From the NCBI GenBank assembly GCA_951813255.1, contig OX638353.1, forward strand, positions 2,663,501 through 2,727,500: a stretch of DNA of 64,000 bases, written 5' to 3'. A program made the translations under genes and the position numbers. Numbering within the stretch: the first letter of the stretch is position 1; the number at the start of each line of letters is the position of its first letter. The notes beneath the pieces were generated by a model. The model saw only the letters and a program-made list of their open reading frames with translations, did not search any database and was not told where the DNA came from. Source of the DNA: an uncultured Dehalococcoidia bacterium (lineage in GTDB: Bacteria > Chloroflexota > Dehalococcoidia > Lucifugimonadales > JAAXIE01). Below, piece after piece: positions 1 to 6,863 of the stretch.

Positions 1-551
1 ACGCTGGAGGACGCGAAAAGAAACGCAGCGATGAGCGCGAAGCCCTGCGCCTTGGGTTGGCTGAAATACCCCCGCATCCGGTGGAAGACCGCGCCCAGCG
101 TCCCACCCTGTCCGTCGAACGCCACCCCGTCGCCACCCTGCCATGTAACCAACCCTGCGCCCGTCACCGACAGCAGGATCGCCACCCAGATGATTAGCTC
201 CAGCGTATCTCCCAGGAAGATGGCGCTCATCGGCGCAACCATGATCGGGTACAGGTAGTACACAGGAGCTACTCGCGCCAGTTGCCCGTTACGCAGCGCG
301 TTCAGCAGCATTATCAGGCTGCCCGACCGCACGAGCCCCAGCAGAAACCCTCCCGCTATGGCCGAGCCGTCAAATCCATCCGTGCTGACGGCTAGCAGAA
401 GGATCACGCCGACAGGTATCTCCATCACGCCTATCCAGAAGGCGTAGAAGAAAATGCTGGGGGAGAACTTCTCCACCACCAGCTTGTCGATGACGTTCAC
501 CACCCCCAACGTGAAGGGGACCAGCAACGCCAGGATCATCCACAGGGGCAA
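1..551 (-). CDS. EamA/DMT-family transporter, N-terminal part (cut by window edge)
   Basis: The reverse strand is open from the window edge to a stop just upstream of the start, giving about 183 residues. Successive hydrophobic helices are visible (LALLVPFTLGVVNVIDKLVV, then IFFYAFWIGVMEIPVGVILL, then SLIMLLNALRN, then VAILLSVTGAGLVTW). The pattern of about five helices, with Y-Y-L-Y-P followed by a P-x-x-x-x-F-L-G-D turn, is typical of the EamA domain of drug/metabolite transporters in the inner membrane. The substrate cannot be told. The likely start is TTG at 551, preceded by an AGGGAAG; ATG at 539 is an alternative. A TATAAT lies on the same strand at 660-665. The C-terminal half lies outside the window. 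Confidence 0.75.
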   Translation of the reverse strand, partial: MPLWMILALLVPFTLGVVNVIDKLVVEKFSPSIFFYAFWIGVMEIPVGVILLLAVSTDGFDGSAIAGGFLLGLVRSGSLIMLLNALRNGQLARVAPVYYLYPIMVAPMSAIFLGDTLELIIWVAILLSVTGAGLVTWQGGDGVAFDGQGGTLGAVFHRMRGYFSQPKAQGFALIAAFLFASSS

Positions 552-673
552 GTGGGCCTACTTCCCTGCTATCGCCAAGGGCTAGCCGGTATTCGCTCGG
601 AGGACCAGTATTTGGTCGGAGGACAGGTGTGTGCTCTGAAAAAGGTGCAACGCAACGGGATTATAGCAGAAGG

Positions 674-2134
674 TCATCTGCGTCCCTTCCGCACCTGTTG
701 AACAGCGTCCTGGCGTCCAATCGTCAACATTCCCGCCAGGACGACCATCCCCGCAGCAGCCAGCCCCGCCGCAATCAGGAACACCTCCCGCGAAGCGGCG
801 ACGAAAGCCTCTGGGTCCAACTCGTCCACCCCAGGCAAAATCCCCAGCCCTAGCTCATGGTGCCCCATCCGTATCGCAAACAGGCTGCCGAACACCGCCA
901 CCGAGATGACCCTCCCCATCGACTCCGCCACCCCAAGGGCCCCTGAAGCCGTGGCTGCCCGCGCCCCAGGTACTCCGTCCAGCGTCAGGGCGTATATGGT
1001 GGCCATCGTCAGTCCAAGCCCGAACCCCGTCACCAGGATCCGCACCGCTACCACCCATATCTCGGAATGCTGGTCCAGGAAAGCCATCGACGCCAAGCCC
1101 ACCGCCAGCACACCCAGCCCCGTCGTTGCCACATGACGCGGCTGCACGCGGTCCGCCGCCCAGCCCCCCATCAAAGCGGCCGTCGACATACCGGCAGCCA
1201 GCGTTCCCAGCATGACCCCCAGCGTAGGAGCGCCCCGGTCCAGGATGTCCGTGATATAGAACGGGAAGATGAACCAGATCACGAAGACGCCCGTCCACCC
1301 CAGCATCACGGCCGCGCACGGTCCCACGAACGCCCGTATCTTCAGCAGCGCCATGTCCATCGCAGGCCACGACGCCGTGCGCTCCACATGCCACAGCAAG
1401 ACCAGCAGCGCAGGGGCCAACACCAGCATCGTAATTGGCAGAAGGTTGCCCCAGCCCTCGCGGCCCCCCACATGCAGCCCGATCACCAACGCCACCAGAC
1501 TCCCCGAAAGAGCCAGCGCTCCCATCACGTCCAGCGATTTGCCCTGGGGCAGACGGTTGTCACGCTGCAACAACACCCACCCCAGCAGAAAGACACCCGC
1601 GCTGATCGGCACCCGCGCAAGGAATATCCACCTCCAGCCAAGGAACTCCACCAGCACCGCCGCCCCCAGCGTCGCCGCCAGCAGCCCCAGCGCTTGGCTG
1701 GAGAAGGCAATGCCCATGACACCGCCCCGCTGGTGCGGCGGATAGACCTGCGCCGCCACTGCCGGGGAAGCCGCCAGCAATATCCCCGTCCCTATCCCCT
1801 GCAGCACCCTGAGCCCGAATATGGCATAGAGATCAGGCGTAAGACCCACAGCCAGCAGGGCTATCGTATTCAGAGCGGCCCCCACCAGAAACACCCGCTT
1901 CAGCCCGAACAGGTCCCCCGAACTGCCAGCGCTCACCGAAAGCCCGGCACGCGCCGCCACATGCGACACGATGATCCACTGGATCGTCTGCATGTCGGTC
2001 CCGAAGTCTTCCGTGATCGCAGGCAGGGCCACGTTCACCCCTGTGTCCATGGCCCCCAACGCCAAGCCCGACCCCGCGCACAGCGCCACCAGCCAGCGTC
2101 GGTACTTGGAGAGGGTTACCGCCCCTGTGATCAC
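674..2134 (-). CDS. MFS transporter, DHA2-like drug exporter
   Basis: This 486-residue integral membrane protein has about 14 hydrophobic segments, the number expected of the DHA2 (14-TMS) branch of the major facilitator superfamily. Helix 1 has the MDTGVNVALPAI signature, close to the D-x-T-(I/V)-V-N-V-A-L-P motif of this branch. It is followed by a GDLFGLKRVF loop (motif A) and RVLQGIGTGIL in helix 4. The probable role is proton-driven export of small hydrophobic compounds across the inner membrane; the substrate is unknown. The GTG start has only a weak ribosome-binding site, so it is provisional. The gene is followed on the same strand by the EamA transporter and preceded by the phosphatase gene, with short gaps. 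Confidence 0.85.
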   Translation of the reverse strand: MITGAVTLSKYRRWLVALCAGSGLALGAMDTGVNVALPAITEDFGTDMQTIQWIIVSHVAARAGLSVSAGSSGDLFGLKRVFLVGAALNTIALLAVGLTPDLYAIFGLRVLQGIGTGILLAASPAVAAQVYPPHQRGGVMGIAFSSQALGLLAATLGAAVLVEFLGWRWIFLARVPISAGVFLLGWVLLQRDNRLPQGKSLDVMGALALSGSLVALVIGLHVGGREGWGNLLPITMLVLAPALLVLLWHVERTASWPAMDMALLKIRAFVGPCAAVMLGWTGVFVIWFIFPFYITDILDRGAPTLGVMLGTLAAGMSTAALMGGWAADRVQPRHVATTGLGVLAVGLASMAFLDQHSEIWVVAVRILVTGFGLGLTMATIYALTLDGVPGARAATASGALGVAESMGRVISVAVFGSLFAIRMGHHELGLGILPGVDELDPEAFVAASREVFLIAAGLAAAGMVVLAGMLTIGRQDAVQQVRKGRR

Positions 2135-2165
2135 CTGCTACGCGCTGCCTGAACGTAGTCCATCG

Positions 2166-2951
2166 CTAGGTCCCTTCGCCATCAGAGCCCCATCCGCCCA
2201 GAGGAGCCCCTCCTTTTGGAGAAGAAACATCCACGGCTATGGCCCCCGCCGCCAAGGCCCGGTCCAAGCTCGCGCGCTGTGGCCTGTTCAGTCCCACATG
2301 TTGGCGTTGTGATCGCATCTGCCGCACTGCATCGTCCACGCTATCCGCTACGCCGGTGGCTAGCAGCATCGCAGCCACGAACGTCGCAGACCTCCCGTGA
2401 CCTAGAGTGCACTGCACCAGCACCGCCTCCCCGTTCTTCACCCTTTCCAACGCCCAATCAACTCCTCGCGAAAGCTGCTCCACCGTCGGCCCCGACGCAT
2501 CCAGCACCGGCACCGCCAAATAGTTCGGCGCATCAGTCGATGTCCCAGGGTCTCGTGGTATCTCAGCGCACACATCCAGTACCGCCGATACCCCCCGCCT
2601 CGAGAGCCCCGGCCTGTCCCAAGGCAGTATCCGCCCCCCCACCAGAATCCCCCGTCCCAAGTCGGTGGCAGCAGGCTCCCGCGTCGCCACCCGCACCAGC
2701 ACCACGTTCACATAACGGCTGATGACAAACGGAAGATACCCCAGCAGCCACAGCGCCGGAATCGTGCCGTCAGGCCTCTTCCGGAACAACCTTCCCCCCA
2801 TCCCGTCCGACCTCTGGACCAAGTACGCCGCCGCCGGCAATAGCTGGGACAACGCCATCCAGAAGAGCACCGCAGCCGGCAACAACAATATCCCATCCAA
2901 CAGAAAAACACCGCCGGTGGTCAGCACCGCAGCAACGAACGTGAACCCCAA
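2166..2951 (-). CDS. Membrane-anchored dual-specificity-type protein phosphatase
   Basis: The protein has 261 residues. The N-terminal 90 residues hold two hydrophobic hairpin segments (about 3-45) and a further one (about 66-87). The C-terminal half is a cysteine phosphatase domain: the P-loop VQCTLGHGRS gives C181-x5-R187, and D151 in VPVLDAS is the probable general acid. This fits the DSPc/PTP-like superfamily, which removes phosphate from proteins or inositol lipids; the residue before the Cys is Gln rather than the usual His. TTG at 2951 sits 18 bases from a strong GGAGGAG, whereas CTG at 2963 has ideal spacing (6 bases), so translation may begin four codons earlier at a non-canonical CTG. 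The substrate is not known. Confidence 0.8.
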   Translation of the reverse strand: MGFTFVAAVLTTGGVFLLDGILLLPAAVLFWMALSQLLPAAAYLVQRSDGMGGRLFRKRPDGTIPALWLLGYLPFVISRYVNVVLVRVATREPAATDLGRGILVGGRILPWDRPGLSRRGVSAVLDVCAEIPRDPGTSTDAPNYLAVPVLDASGPTVEQLSRGVDWALERVKNGEAVLVQCTLGHGRSATFVAAMLLATGVADSVDDAVRQMRSQRQHVGLNRPQRASLDRALAAGAIAVDVSSPKGGAPLGGWGSDGEGT

Positions 2952-2996
2952 AGCCTGCCTCAGCTCGCGCTCCTCCTAGTCATTCCCGCGCCCCCC

Positions 2997-3205
2997 GTCA
3001 TTCCCGCGCAGGGGGAACCCACGTCCCTCACTCCATTACAATCCCAACGCCAACCAGCGAAACGACACCCCAACTCGCCCCCCTCCGTCATTCCCGCGCA
3101 GGCGGGAACCCACGTCCCTCACTCCATTACAATCCCAACACCAACCAGCGAAACGACACCCCAACTCGCCCCCCTCCGTCATTCCTGCGAAGGCAGGAAC
3201 CCACG
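2997..3205. repeat. Tandem array of intergenic repeat family A (90-91 bp units)
   Basis: Three copies of a unit starting GTCATTCC(C/T)GCG begin at 2997, 3087 and 3178. The first two units are almost identical over 90 bp and include the downstream text ACCCACGTCCCTCACTCC. The head of each unit is a small palindrome (ATTCCCGCGCAGGCGGGAA in the second unit; ATTCCTGCGAAGGCAGGAA in the third), in which both stem sides change together. No gene is evident between 2964 and 3560. The same family appears inside the terminase gene at 8123-8252. Confidence 0.85.
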
Positions 3206-3234
3206 TCCCACTCCCCCAACCTCCCTCACCCTCC

Positions 3235-3326
3235 CGTTCGTCCTGGAGCGAAGTGGTGGGGTCAACACAACCTCCGCACTCGGTCGCTTGAAGGCTGTGT
3301 TGACCCCACCACGAAGTCGAAGGACC
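3235..3326. repeat. Intergenic palindromic repeat family B, copy 1
   Basis: This 92-bp element starts CGTTCGTCCTGGAGCGAAGT and ends ACGAAGTCGAAGGACC. Its inner arms GTGGTGGGGTCAACACA and TGTGTTGACCCCACCAC are exact reverse complements. Related copies lie at 5548-5638, 8293-8377 and 9066-9156. Confidence 0.85.
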
Positions 3327-3436
3327 CCGCCTTCCACCAGCGCGTCCCTTTCATACTCATTCCTGACCCCACAGGGCATCCGCAATTCCCCACAAAGGCC
3401 CGGACTCTTGAGACCAGGAACCCTCGCACAACCCCT

Positions 3437-3464
3437 GTCATCGCGGCAAAAGCCGCAATCCAGA
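3437..3464. repeat. Short palindromic repeat (family A-like)
   Basis: GTCATCGCGGCAAAAGCCGC, followed by AATCCAG, forms a small hairpin (GCGGC/GCCGC). It resembles the GTCATTCCGGCGAAAGCCGG element at 8980-9012. Confidence 0.6.
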
Positions 3465-3521
3465 GGCCCTGCATGGTGCGCTGTGATCTTGAACCCCATA
3501 AAGGACAAAGCGAGTTTCCCG

Positions 3522-3527
3522 TATAAT
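3522..3527 (+). promoter_or_regulatory. -10 box TATAAT upstream of the phosphoesterase
   Basis: A perfect TATAAT lies 33 bases before the ATG at 3561. No convincing -35 hexamer is seen at 16-18 bases. The same block, slightly degraded (CTATAACAG), recurs at about 5677 in the duplicated 5' fragment. Confidence 0.5.
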
Positions 3528-3560
3528 AGCACGCAGCCATCCGCCCTCCGGGAGAACCCC

Positions 3561-4052
3561 ATGCTCCTAGGCGTCGTATCCGATACCCACGGCTACATGG
3601 ACCCCCGCGTCGCCCCCCTCCTCAAGGGCGTCGACCACATCCTCCACGTCGGCGACATCGGCCAGCCCAACGTCAACGACCAGCCAGACATCATCAGCCA
3701 GCTTTCCTCCATCGCCCCCGTCACCGCCGTTCGCGGCAACAACGACCGCCAACCACCCGAGTCCCTCTACCCCGAAGAAGTGACCCTCGACCTCGAAGGC
3801 TGCCGCATCTACCTCACCCACCAAGTCAAAGTCCCCAAAAGCCCCCGCAGCCGTCTCCTCAAACCCTACTCCGACGCCAACCTCCAAGTCGTCATCTCAG
3901 GCCACAGCCACATCGCCCTCCAGAAACAGGTCGGAAACATCCTCTTCTTCAACCCCGGCGCCGCCGGCAAACGCCGCTTCAACACTATCCCCTCCATCGG
4001 CCTCCTCCACCTAGTCGACGGCCAAGCCCAAGGCAAGCTCCTCCCCCTATAA
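3561..4052 (+). CDS. YfcE/MJ0936-family metallophosphoesterase
   Basis: This 163-residue protein carries the complete calcineurin-like phosphoesterase motif set: SDTHG (D8, H10), HVGDIG, RGNNDR, LTHQ and SGHSH, followed by NPGAAGKRR near the C-terminus. It is therefore a dimetal phosphodiesterase of the YfcE/MJ0936 type, acting in the cytoplasm on an unknown phosphodiester. Length is normal for the family. The ATG at 3561 is chosen because GGAG lies 6 bases upstream and the first catalytic motif starts at residue 7; the frame is open further upstream but there runs through repeat sequence. Fragments of a second copy of this gene lie at 4341-4434 and about 5655-5755. Confidence 0.9.
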   Translation: MLLGVVSDTHGYMDPRVAPLLKGVDHILHVGDIGQPNVNDQPDIISQLSSIAPVTAVRGNNDRQPPESLYPEEVTLDLEGCRIYLTHQVKVPKSPRSRLLKPYSDANLQVVISGHSHIALQKQVGNILFFNPGAAGKRRFNTIPSIGLLHLVDGQAQGKLLPL

Positions 4053-4139
4053 CCCCCGCCCAACCCTTCCCGCCGCTGTGTACAGCAGCGTTGGGCAGTC
4101 CGTATACTTATCAGCATCCAGCCTTGGGAGGCACCCGAA

Positions 4140-4316
4140 ATGGGTGGACTGATGAAAACCTTTACCGCCCCTACCCTGACGGCCCTCAGGAAAGAGGTCC
4201 AGAACTTCACCAAAGAGGCCCACGCCCAAGGAATGCAGGTGCATGTCGGCTGGGACCCCATGAAAGTGCAACAAACGAAGGATGGCTACTCCATCTTCGT
4301 CCACGCTCATGACTGA
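4140..4316 (+). CDS. Small hypothetical protein (58 aa)
   Basis: A short reading frame starts at ATG 4140, preceded by GGGAGG. It encodes a soluble, His-rich 58-residue protein (start MGGLMKTF, an amphipathic stretch LTALRKEVQNFTKEAHAQ, end SIFVHAHD). I do not recognise it. It sits between the intact phosphoesterase and the 3' remnant of a second copy. The good ribosome-binding site and amphipathic helix argue for a real gene, but there is no supporting domain. Confidence 0.45.
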   Translation: MGGLMKTFTAPTLTALRKEVQNFTKEAHAQGMQVHVGWDPMKVQQTKDGYSIFVHAHD

Positions 4317-4340
4317 CAAGCAACACATTGCATAAAGTCG

Positions 4341-4434
4341 CACCACCGGCAAACGCCGCTTCAACACCACCCCATCCATCGGCCTCCTGCAGATAGAAGA
4401 CGGCCAAGCCCACGGCGCCATCCACCCCCTGTAG
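4341..4434 (+). pseudogene. 3' fragment of a second metallophosphoesterase gene
   Basis: The sequence encodes TGKRRFNTTPSIGLLQIEDG and a further QAHGAIHPL before a TAG. This matches the last 30 residues of the intact gene at 3561-4052 (AGKRRFNTIPSIGLLHLVDG, QAQGKLLPL), with only a few differences. Nothing of the catalytic N-terminal part precedes it, so it is a truncated remnant. Confidence 0.8.
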
Positions 4435-4576
4435 CCACACCCTCCTTCCCCCTTCGTCCTAGGTCCGATGCTCAGAGCAGAATCTATTGGTTTGAGCCAA
4501 TTGCATAACGAGACGGATTACACCATTCGCTCTAACATAGATATAGCGAGCGTACGATTAACGTGCCATTTCTTCG

Positions 4577-4604
4577 TTGACAGGGAATCGCTAGATGCTA
4601 AAGT
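4577..4604 (+). promoter_or_regulatory. Probable sigma-70-type promoter for the 107-aa/dCTP deaminase pair
   Basis: TTGACA at 4577-4582 and TAAAGT at 4599-4604 are separated by 16 bases. They lie 31 bases before the ATG at 4636. The surrounding 150 bases are clearly more AT-rich than the flanks. Confidence 0.5.
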
Positions 4605-4635
4605 CCTCCATTAAGCAGGAGATAGGAGAGTAACG

Positions 4636-4959
4636 ATGAGCATCCCTAAGGTGCCACAGTGGAGAGACGAGCCCGAGCCCGTCTGGATAAACTGTGGAGA
4701 TGTCCGAAGCCTTAGGGACGAGGAGTTCTTGGTGTCCTTCAACGCCAACGGTAAAGGCTTCATCTCCTTTGTTCCTAGTAGATTTATCGATCCAGACAGG
4801 CGTCTCCTCCAAGCCGTCATAATCGCAGACGTGGATGAAGGTCTGCTGGTAGACATACCTGTAGAGACTCTTACCTCGGGGCCTAGGATTCTTGTACTGG
4901 ACTCCGAAAAGGATTCTGTCCTAACGTTCTCTAATCCGGTTACTTCCGTTGGTCCTTAG
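4636..4959 (+). CDS. Hypothetical protein (107 aa) paired with dCTP deaminase
   Basis: This is a soluble, acidic 107-residue protein with no recognised domain. It is predicted to be mostly beta strand (GKGFISFVPSRFI, LLQAVIIADVDEGLLVDIPV, PRILVLDSE). The start is well supported by AGGAGATAGGAGAG upstream. Its last 11 bases overlap the TTG start of the dCTP deaminase, so the two are probably translationally coupled and act together. Base composition is less GC-biased than in the flanking genes, suggesting acquisition by transfer. The function is unknown; a regulator or partner of nucleotide metabolism is only a guess from context. Confidence 0.65.
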   Translation: MSIPKVPQWRDEPEPVWINCGDVRSLRDEEFLVSFNANGKGFISFVPSRFIDPDRRLLQAVIIADVDEGLLVDIPVETLTSGPRILVLDSEKDSVLTFSNPVTSVGP

Positions 4960-5503
4960 TGATCAGGAGATATGGGAGGAGATTCGTATCGGGGAGCTGT
5001 CCTTCGAACCTGACATCTCTCCTGATCAGGTCACCCCTTCCTCCATCGATCTTAGACTTGGTAACCATTTCACAGTTGTCAGACTGCCACGCCCAGGGGT
5101 TACCATTACTGTCGACCCAATGAAGGCGGATATCGAAGGCCTTATTGGAGACTACTCCAATATCGAACATGTGCCAGATGGTGAGTCGTTTCTGTTGGAA
5201 CCCAATAGGCTTGTCCTTGCATATACCAGAGAGTACATCAAACTGCCTAACTACCTATCGGGGAGAGTGGAAGGGAGAAGTTCTTTAGCCAGACTGGGCA
5301 TATCCGTCCACCAGACGGCCCCTACCGTCCATGCCACCTTCCAAGGCCAGCTACGTCTGGAAATCCTTAACAACGGGATATTTCGTTGCGTACTCACTCC
5401 AGGCATGAATATATGCCAATTGATATTGGAAAGATTGGGAAGCCCAGCAAAATCCCCCCTACAAAGCAGCTTCCAGCAACAGAGGGAAAGTACGTCTAAC
5501 TAG
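4949..5503 (+). CDS. dcd: dCTP deaminase/dUTPase-family protein (Dcd-like)
   Basis: The protein has 184 residues, a usual length for Dcd. It shows the family core: SSIDLRLGNHF near the N-terminus, then GRVEGRSSLARLGISVHQTA and TFQGQLRLEILN. These correspond to the Dcd S-S-L-x-R-L-G helix and the G-F-x-G-x-x-T-L-E strand that carries the catalytic Glu. Members deaminate dCTP to dUTP and feed dTMP synthesis; some dUTPases share the fold. The usual A-G-x-I-D-P segment is replaced by APTVHA, so activity or specificity could differ. The TTG start overlaps the preceding gene by 11 bases. A bacterial chromosomal copy can be housekeeping, but the setting between gene fragments is accessory. Confidence 0.8.
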   Translation: MVLSDQEIWEEIRIGELSFEPDISPDQVTPSSIDLRLGNHFTVVRLPRPGVTITVDPMKADIEGLIGDYSNIEHVPDGESFLLEPNRLVLAYTREYIKLPNYLSGRVEGRSSLARLGISVHQTAPTVHATFQGQLRLEILNNGIFRCVLTPGMNICQLILERLGSPAKSPLQSSFQQQRESTSN

Positions 5504-5547
5504 CGAGTATCTCGTTCCCCCATCCAACCCATCTTCACCCTCCTCCC

Positions 5548-5638
5548 CGTTCGTCCTGAGCGAAGTGGTGCGGTCAACACAACCTCCGCGCTTGGTGGCT
5601 TGAAGGCTGTGTTGACCGCACCACGAAGTCGAAGGACC
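5548..5638. repeat. Intergenic palindromic repeat family B, copy 2
   Basis: Inner arms GTGGTGCGGTCAACACA and TGTGTTGACCGCACCAC are exact reverse complements. The outer ends are CGTTCGTCCTGAGCGAA and GAAGTCGAAGGACC. It precedes the 5' phosphoesterase fragment just as copy 1 precedes the intact gene. Confidence 0.85.
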
Positions 5639-5654
5639 GGGACACTCGAATGAC

Positions 5655-5755
5655 CCTAAAGGAAGCGCACTTCCCGCTATAACAGCGCTTAGCTATCAGT
5701 TCGTCGGGAGTCCCCGTGGCAGGCCTTCAATGCTCCTAGGTTCGTATCCGACGGA
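5655..5755 (+). pseudogene. Promoter and 5' fragment of a second metallophosphoesterase gene
   Basis: The text TTCCCGCTATAACAGCGC, then GGGAG, then ATGCTCCTAGG-TTCGTATCCGA mirrors the promoter and start of the intact gene (TTCCCGTATAATAGCACG, GGGAG, ATGCTCCTAGGCGTCGTATCCGA) with small indels. The reading frame is destroyed after about eight codons and nothing else of the gene follows. No gene is seen between 5504 and 5792. Confidence 0.7.
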
Positions 5756-5792
5756 ACAATGGCAGAACAACACATTTTGTTATAGCCATTGC

Positions 5793-6407
5793 CTAATCGT
5801 CCCTTGAGTTGAAGCGCGCACCTTCAAGATCACCTTGATGAATCTTTGCCTCTAACCTTGCCAAATGTCTGCTCCACGTTCTGAGCCTCTCATGAACTTT
5901 ATCCAACGAGTCATTACCTTCCTCGCCCCAAATGTCAGGACTGTGTATTCCCACCACACTTAACTGTTGGGTCAAGTATTCCAGTTCAGTAGCGATCTCA
6001 GCAAATACGTCGCTTCCCCCTTGGAATATCGTTAGCGCAATGCTGGGCACCCCGATTGTTCCCGTATATGGCCGAATGAGACTACGACATCGCTCAACGT
6101 GCGGTAGGCAGCTCCTAAATCTGATCAAATCCTCATTGGATTCTGTCAACGCAATGGATGCTTTACGACCACCATTCCAAGACTGGTGTAACCTTGGATA
6201 CCACCATCCAGATGTCCATAGGAGTGGCCCACTTAGCAAAAGGCCAACAGAAGTGAGAAGCAGTGCGATGGATGCACCGCTTGCCTTGGACCACTTAAGC
6301 CATGTCACAGTGTCGTCAATATGCCCAGGGACTCCGAAGATGAACAGAAGGAGTCCGAATCCTCCACCAAACCACCCGGCAATAGATAGAACCCGACGCC
6401 AACGCAT
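5793..6407 (-). CDS. Hypothetical two-helix membrane protein
   Basis: The 204-residue protein begins MRWRRVLSIAGWF and has two transmembrane helices (about 8-28 and 45-68) with a short loop between them. A soluble, largely helical C-terminal domain of about 130 residues follows, rich in charged residues (HVERCRSLIRPY, DKVHERLRTWSRHLARLEAK). No motif is recognised. It is convergent with the dCTP deaminase gene and shares its less GC-rich composition, so it is probably part of the same accessory island. An anchored effector or sensor is possible, but nothing in the sequence demonstrates this. Confidence 0.6.
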   Translation of the reverse strand: MRWRRVLSIAGWFGGGFGLLLFIFGVPGHIDDTVTWLKWSKASGASIALLLTSVGLLLSGPLLWTSGWWYPRLHQSWNGGRKASIALTESNEDLIRFRSCLPHVERCRSLIRPYTGTIGVPSIALTIFQGGSDVFAEIATELEYLTQQLSVVGIHSPDIWGEEGNDSLDKVHERLRTWSRHLARLEAKIHQGDLEGARFNSRDD

Positions 6408-6472
6408 TCAATAATCCTAAGTGTGGCTAAAGACTTGCGTCAAACGACCACCCCCCCACTGACACCCCCCTC

Positions 6473-6502
6473 TTGACAACTCACAAACACCTGTTCTAAC
6501 AT
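6473..6502 (+). promoter_or_regulatory. Probable promoter of the terminase module
   Basis: TTGACA at 6473-6478 and TAACAT at 6497-6502 are 18 bases apart. The nearest downstream genes on this strand are the zinc-ribbon and terminase genes. Confidence 0.45.
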
Positions 6503-6598
6503 AACCTCATACAGCAAGCACGGCCCACCCAACGCCAGGCCCGCCTTGCTATGTAGCGCGCGCTTGGGGACTGACCCCAAAAAGGTCCCCGGCCGCGT

Positions 6599-6814
6599 TT
6601 GTCTTTTTCCGGGGAACCTCATTTTCCCGGAAGGAGACGCCATGCAACCTCAACCCAGGCTCGGTCCCAACCCACCCCCGCCATCCGTTGCCGCCGCTGC
6701 GCCCGCGCCCAACTCATCCGCCTCAGCAAAACCCGCCAGCGGGACAACGACGTCTTCTGCCGCCCTCAATGCGGCCTCATCTTCAGCCCCCGCAACCCGT
6801 CCCCAAACCGCTGA
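6599..6814 (+). CDS. Small zinc-ribbon protein, start region possibly frameshifted
   Basis: From about 6684 to 6814 this frame has strong C-ending codon use and encodes a four-cysteine ribbon: C-R-R-C, a 21-residue spacer, then FCRPQCG. This is the pattern of a small zinc-binding protein. The best start signal, AAGGAGACGCC-ATG at 6642, lies in another frame; that frame reads as low-complexity Pro/Ala/Ser and is unlikely to be real. Either the start is the poorly supported TTG at 6599, or a one-base change in the C-rich run near 6672-6684 separates the ATG from the ribbon. The gene is followed by the terminase pair. Confidence 0.5.
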   Translation: MSFSGEPHFPGRRRHATSTQARSQPTPAIRCRRCARAQLIRLSKTRQRDNDVFCRPQCGLIFSPRNPSPNR

Positions 6815-6863
6815 ACCCTCAAACCCCGGAATTCCTAACCAGAGAGAAAAAGGTGGTGCGCCT

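Noticed and set aside
1067-2152. A 361-residue His/Arg/Gln-rich frame opposite the MFS gene
   Set aside because: Composition is that of a shadow of a GC-rich membrane-protein gene, with no conserved motif.
2997-3205. A CRISPR array
   Set aside because: The units are tandem and near-identical over their full 90 bases with no unique spacers, and no cas gene is present.
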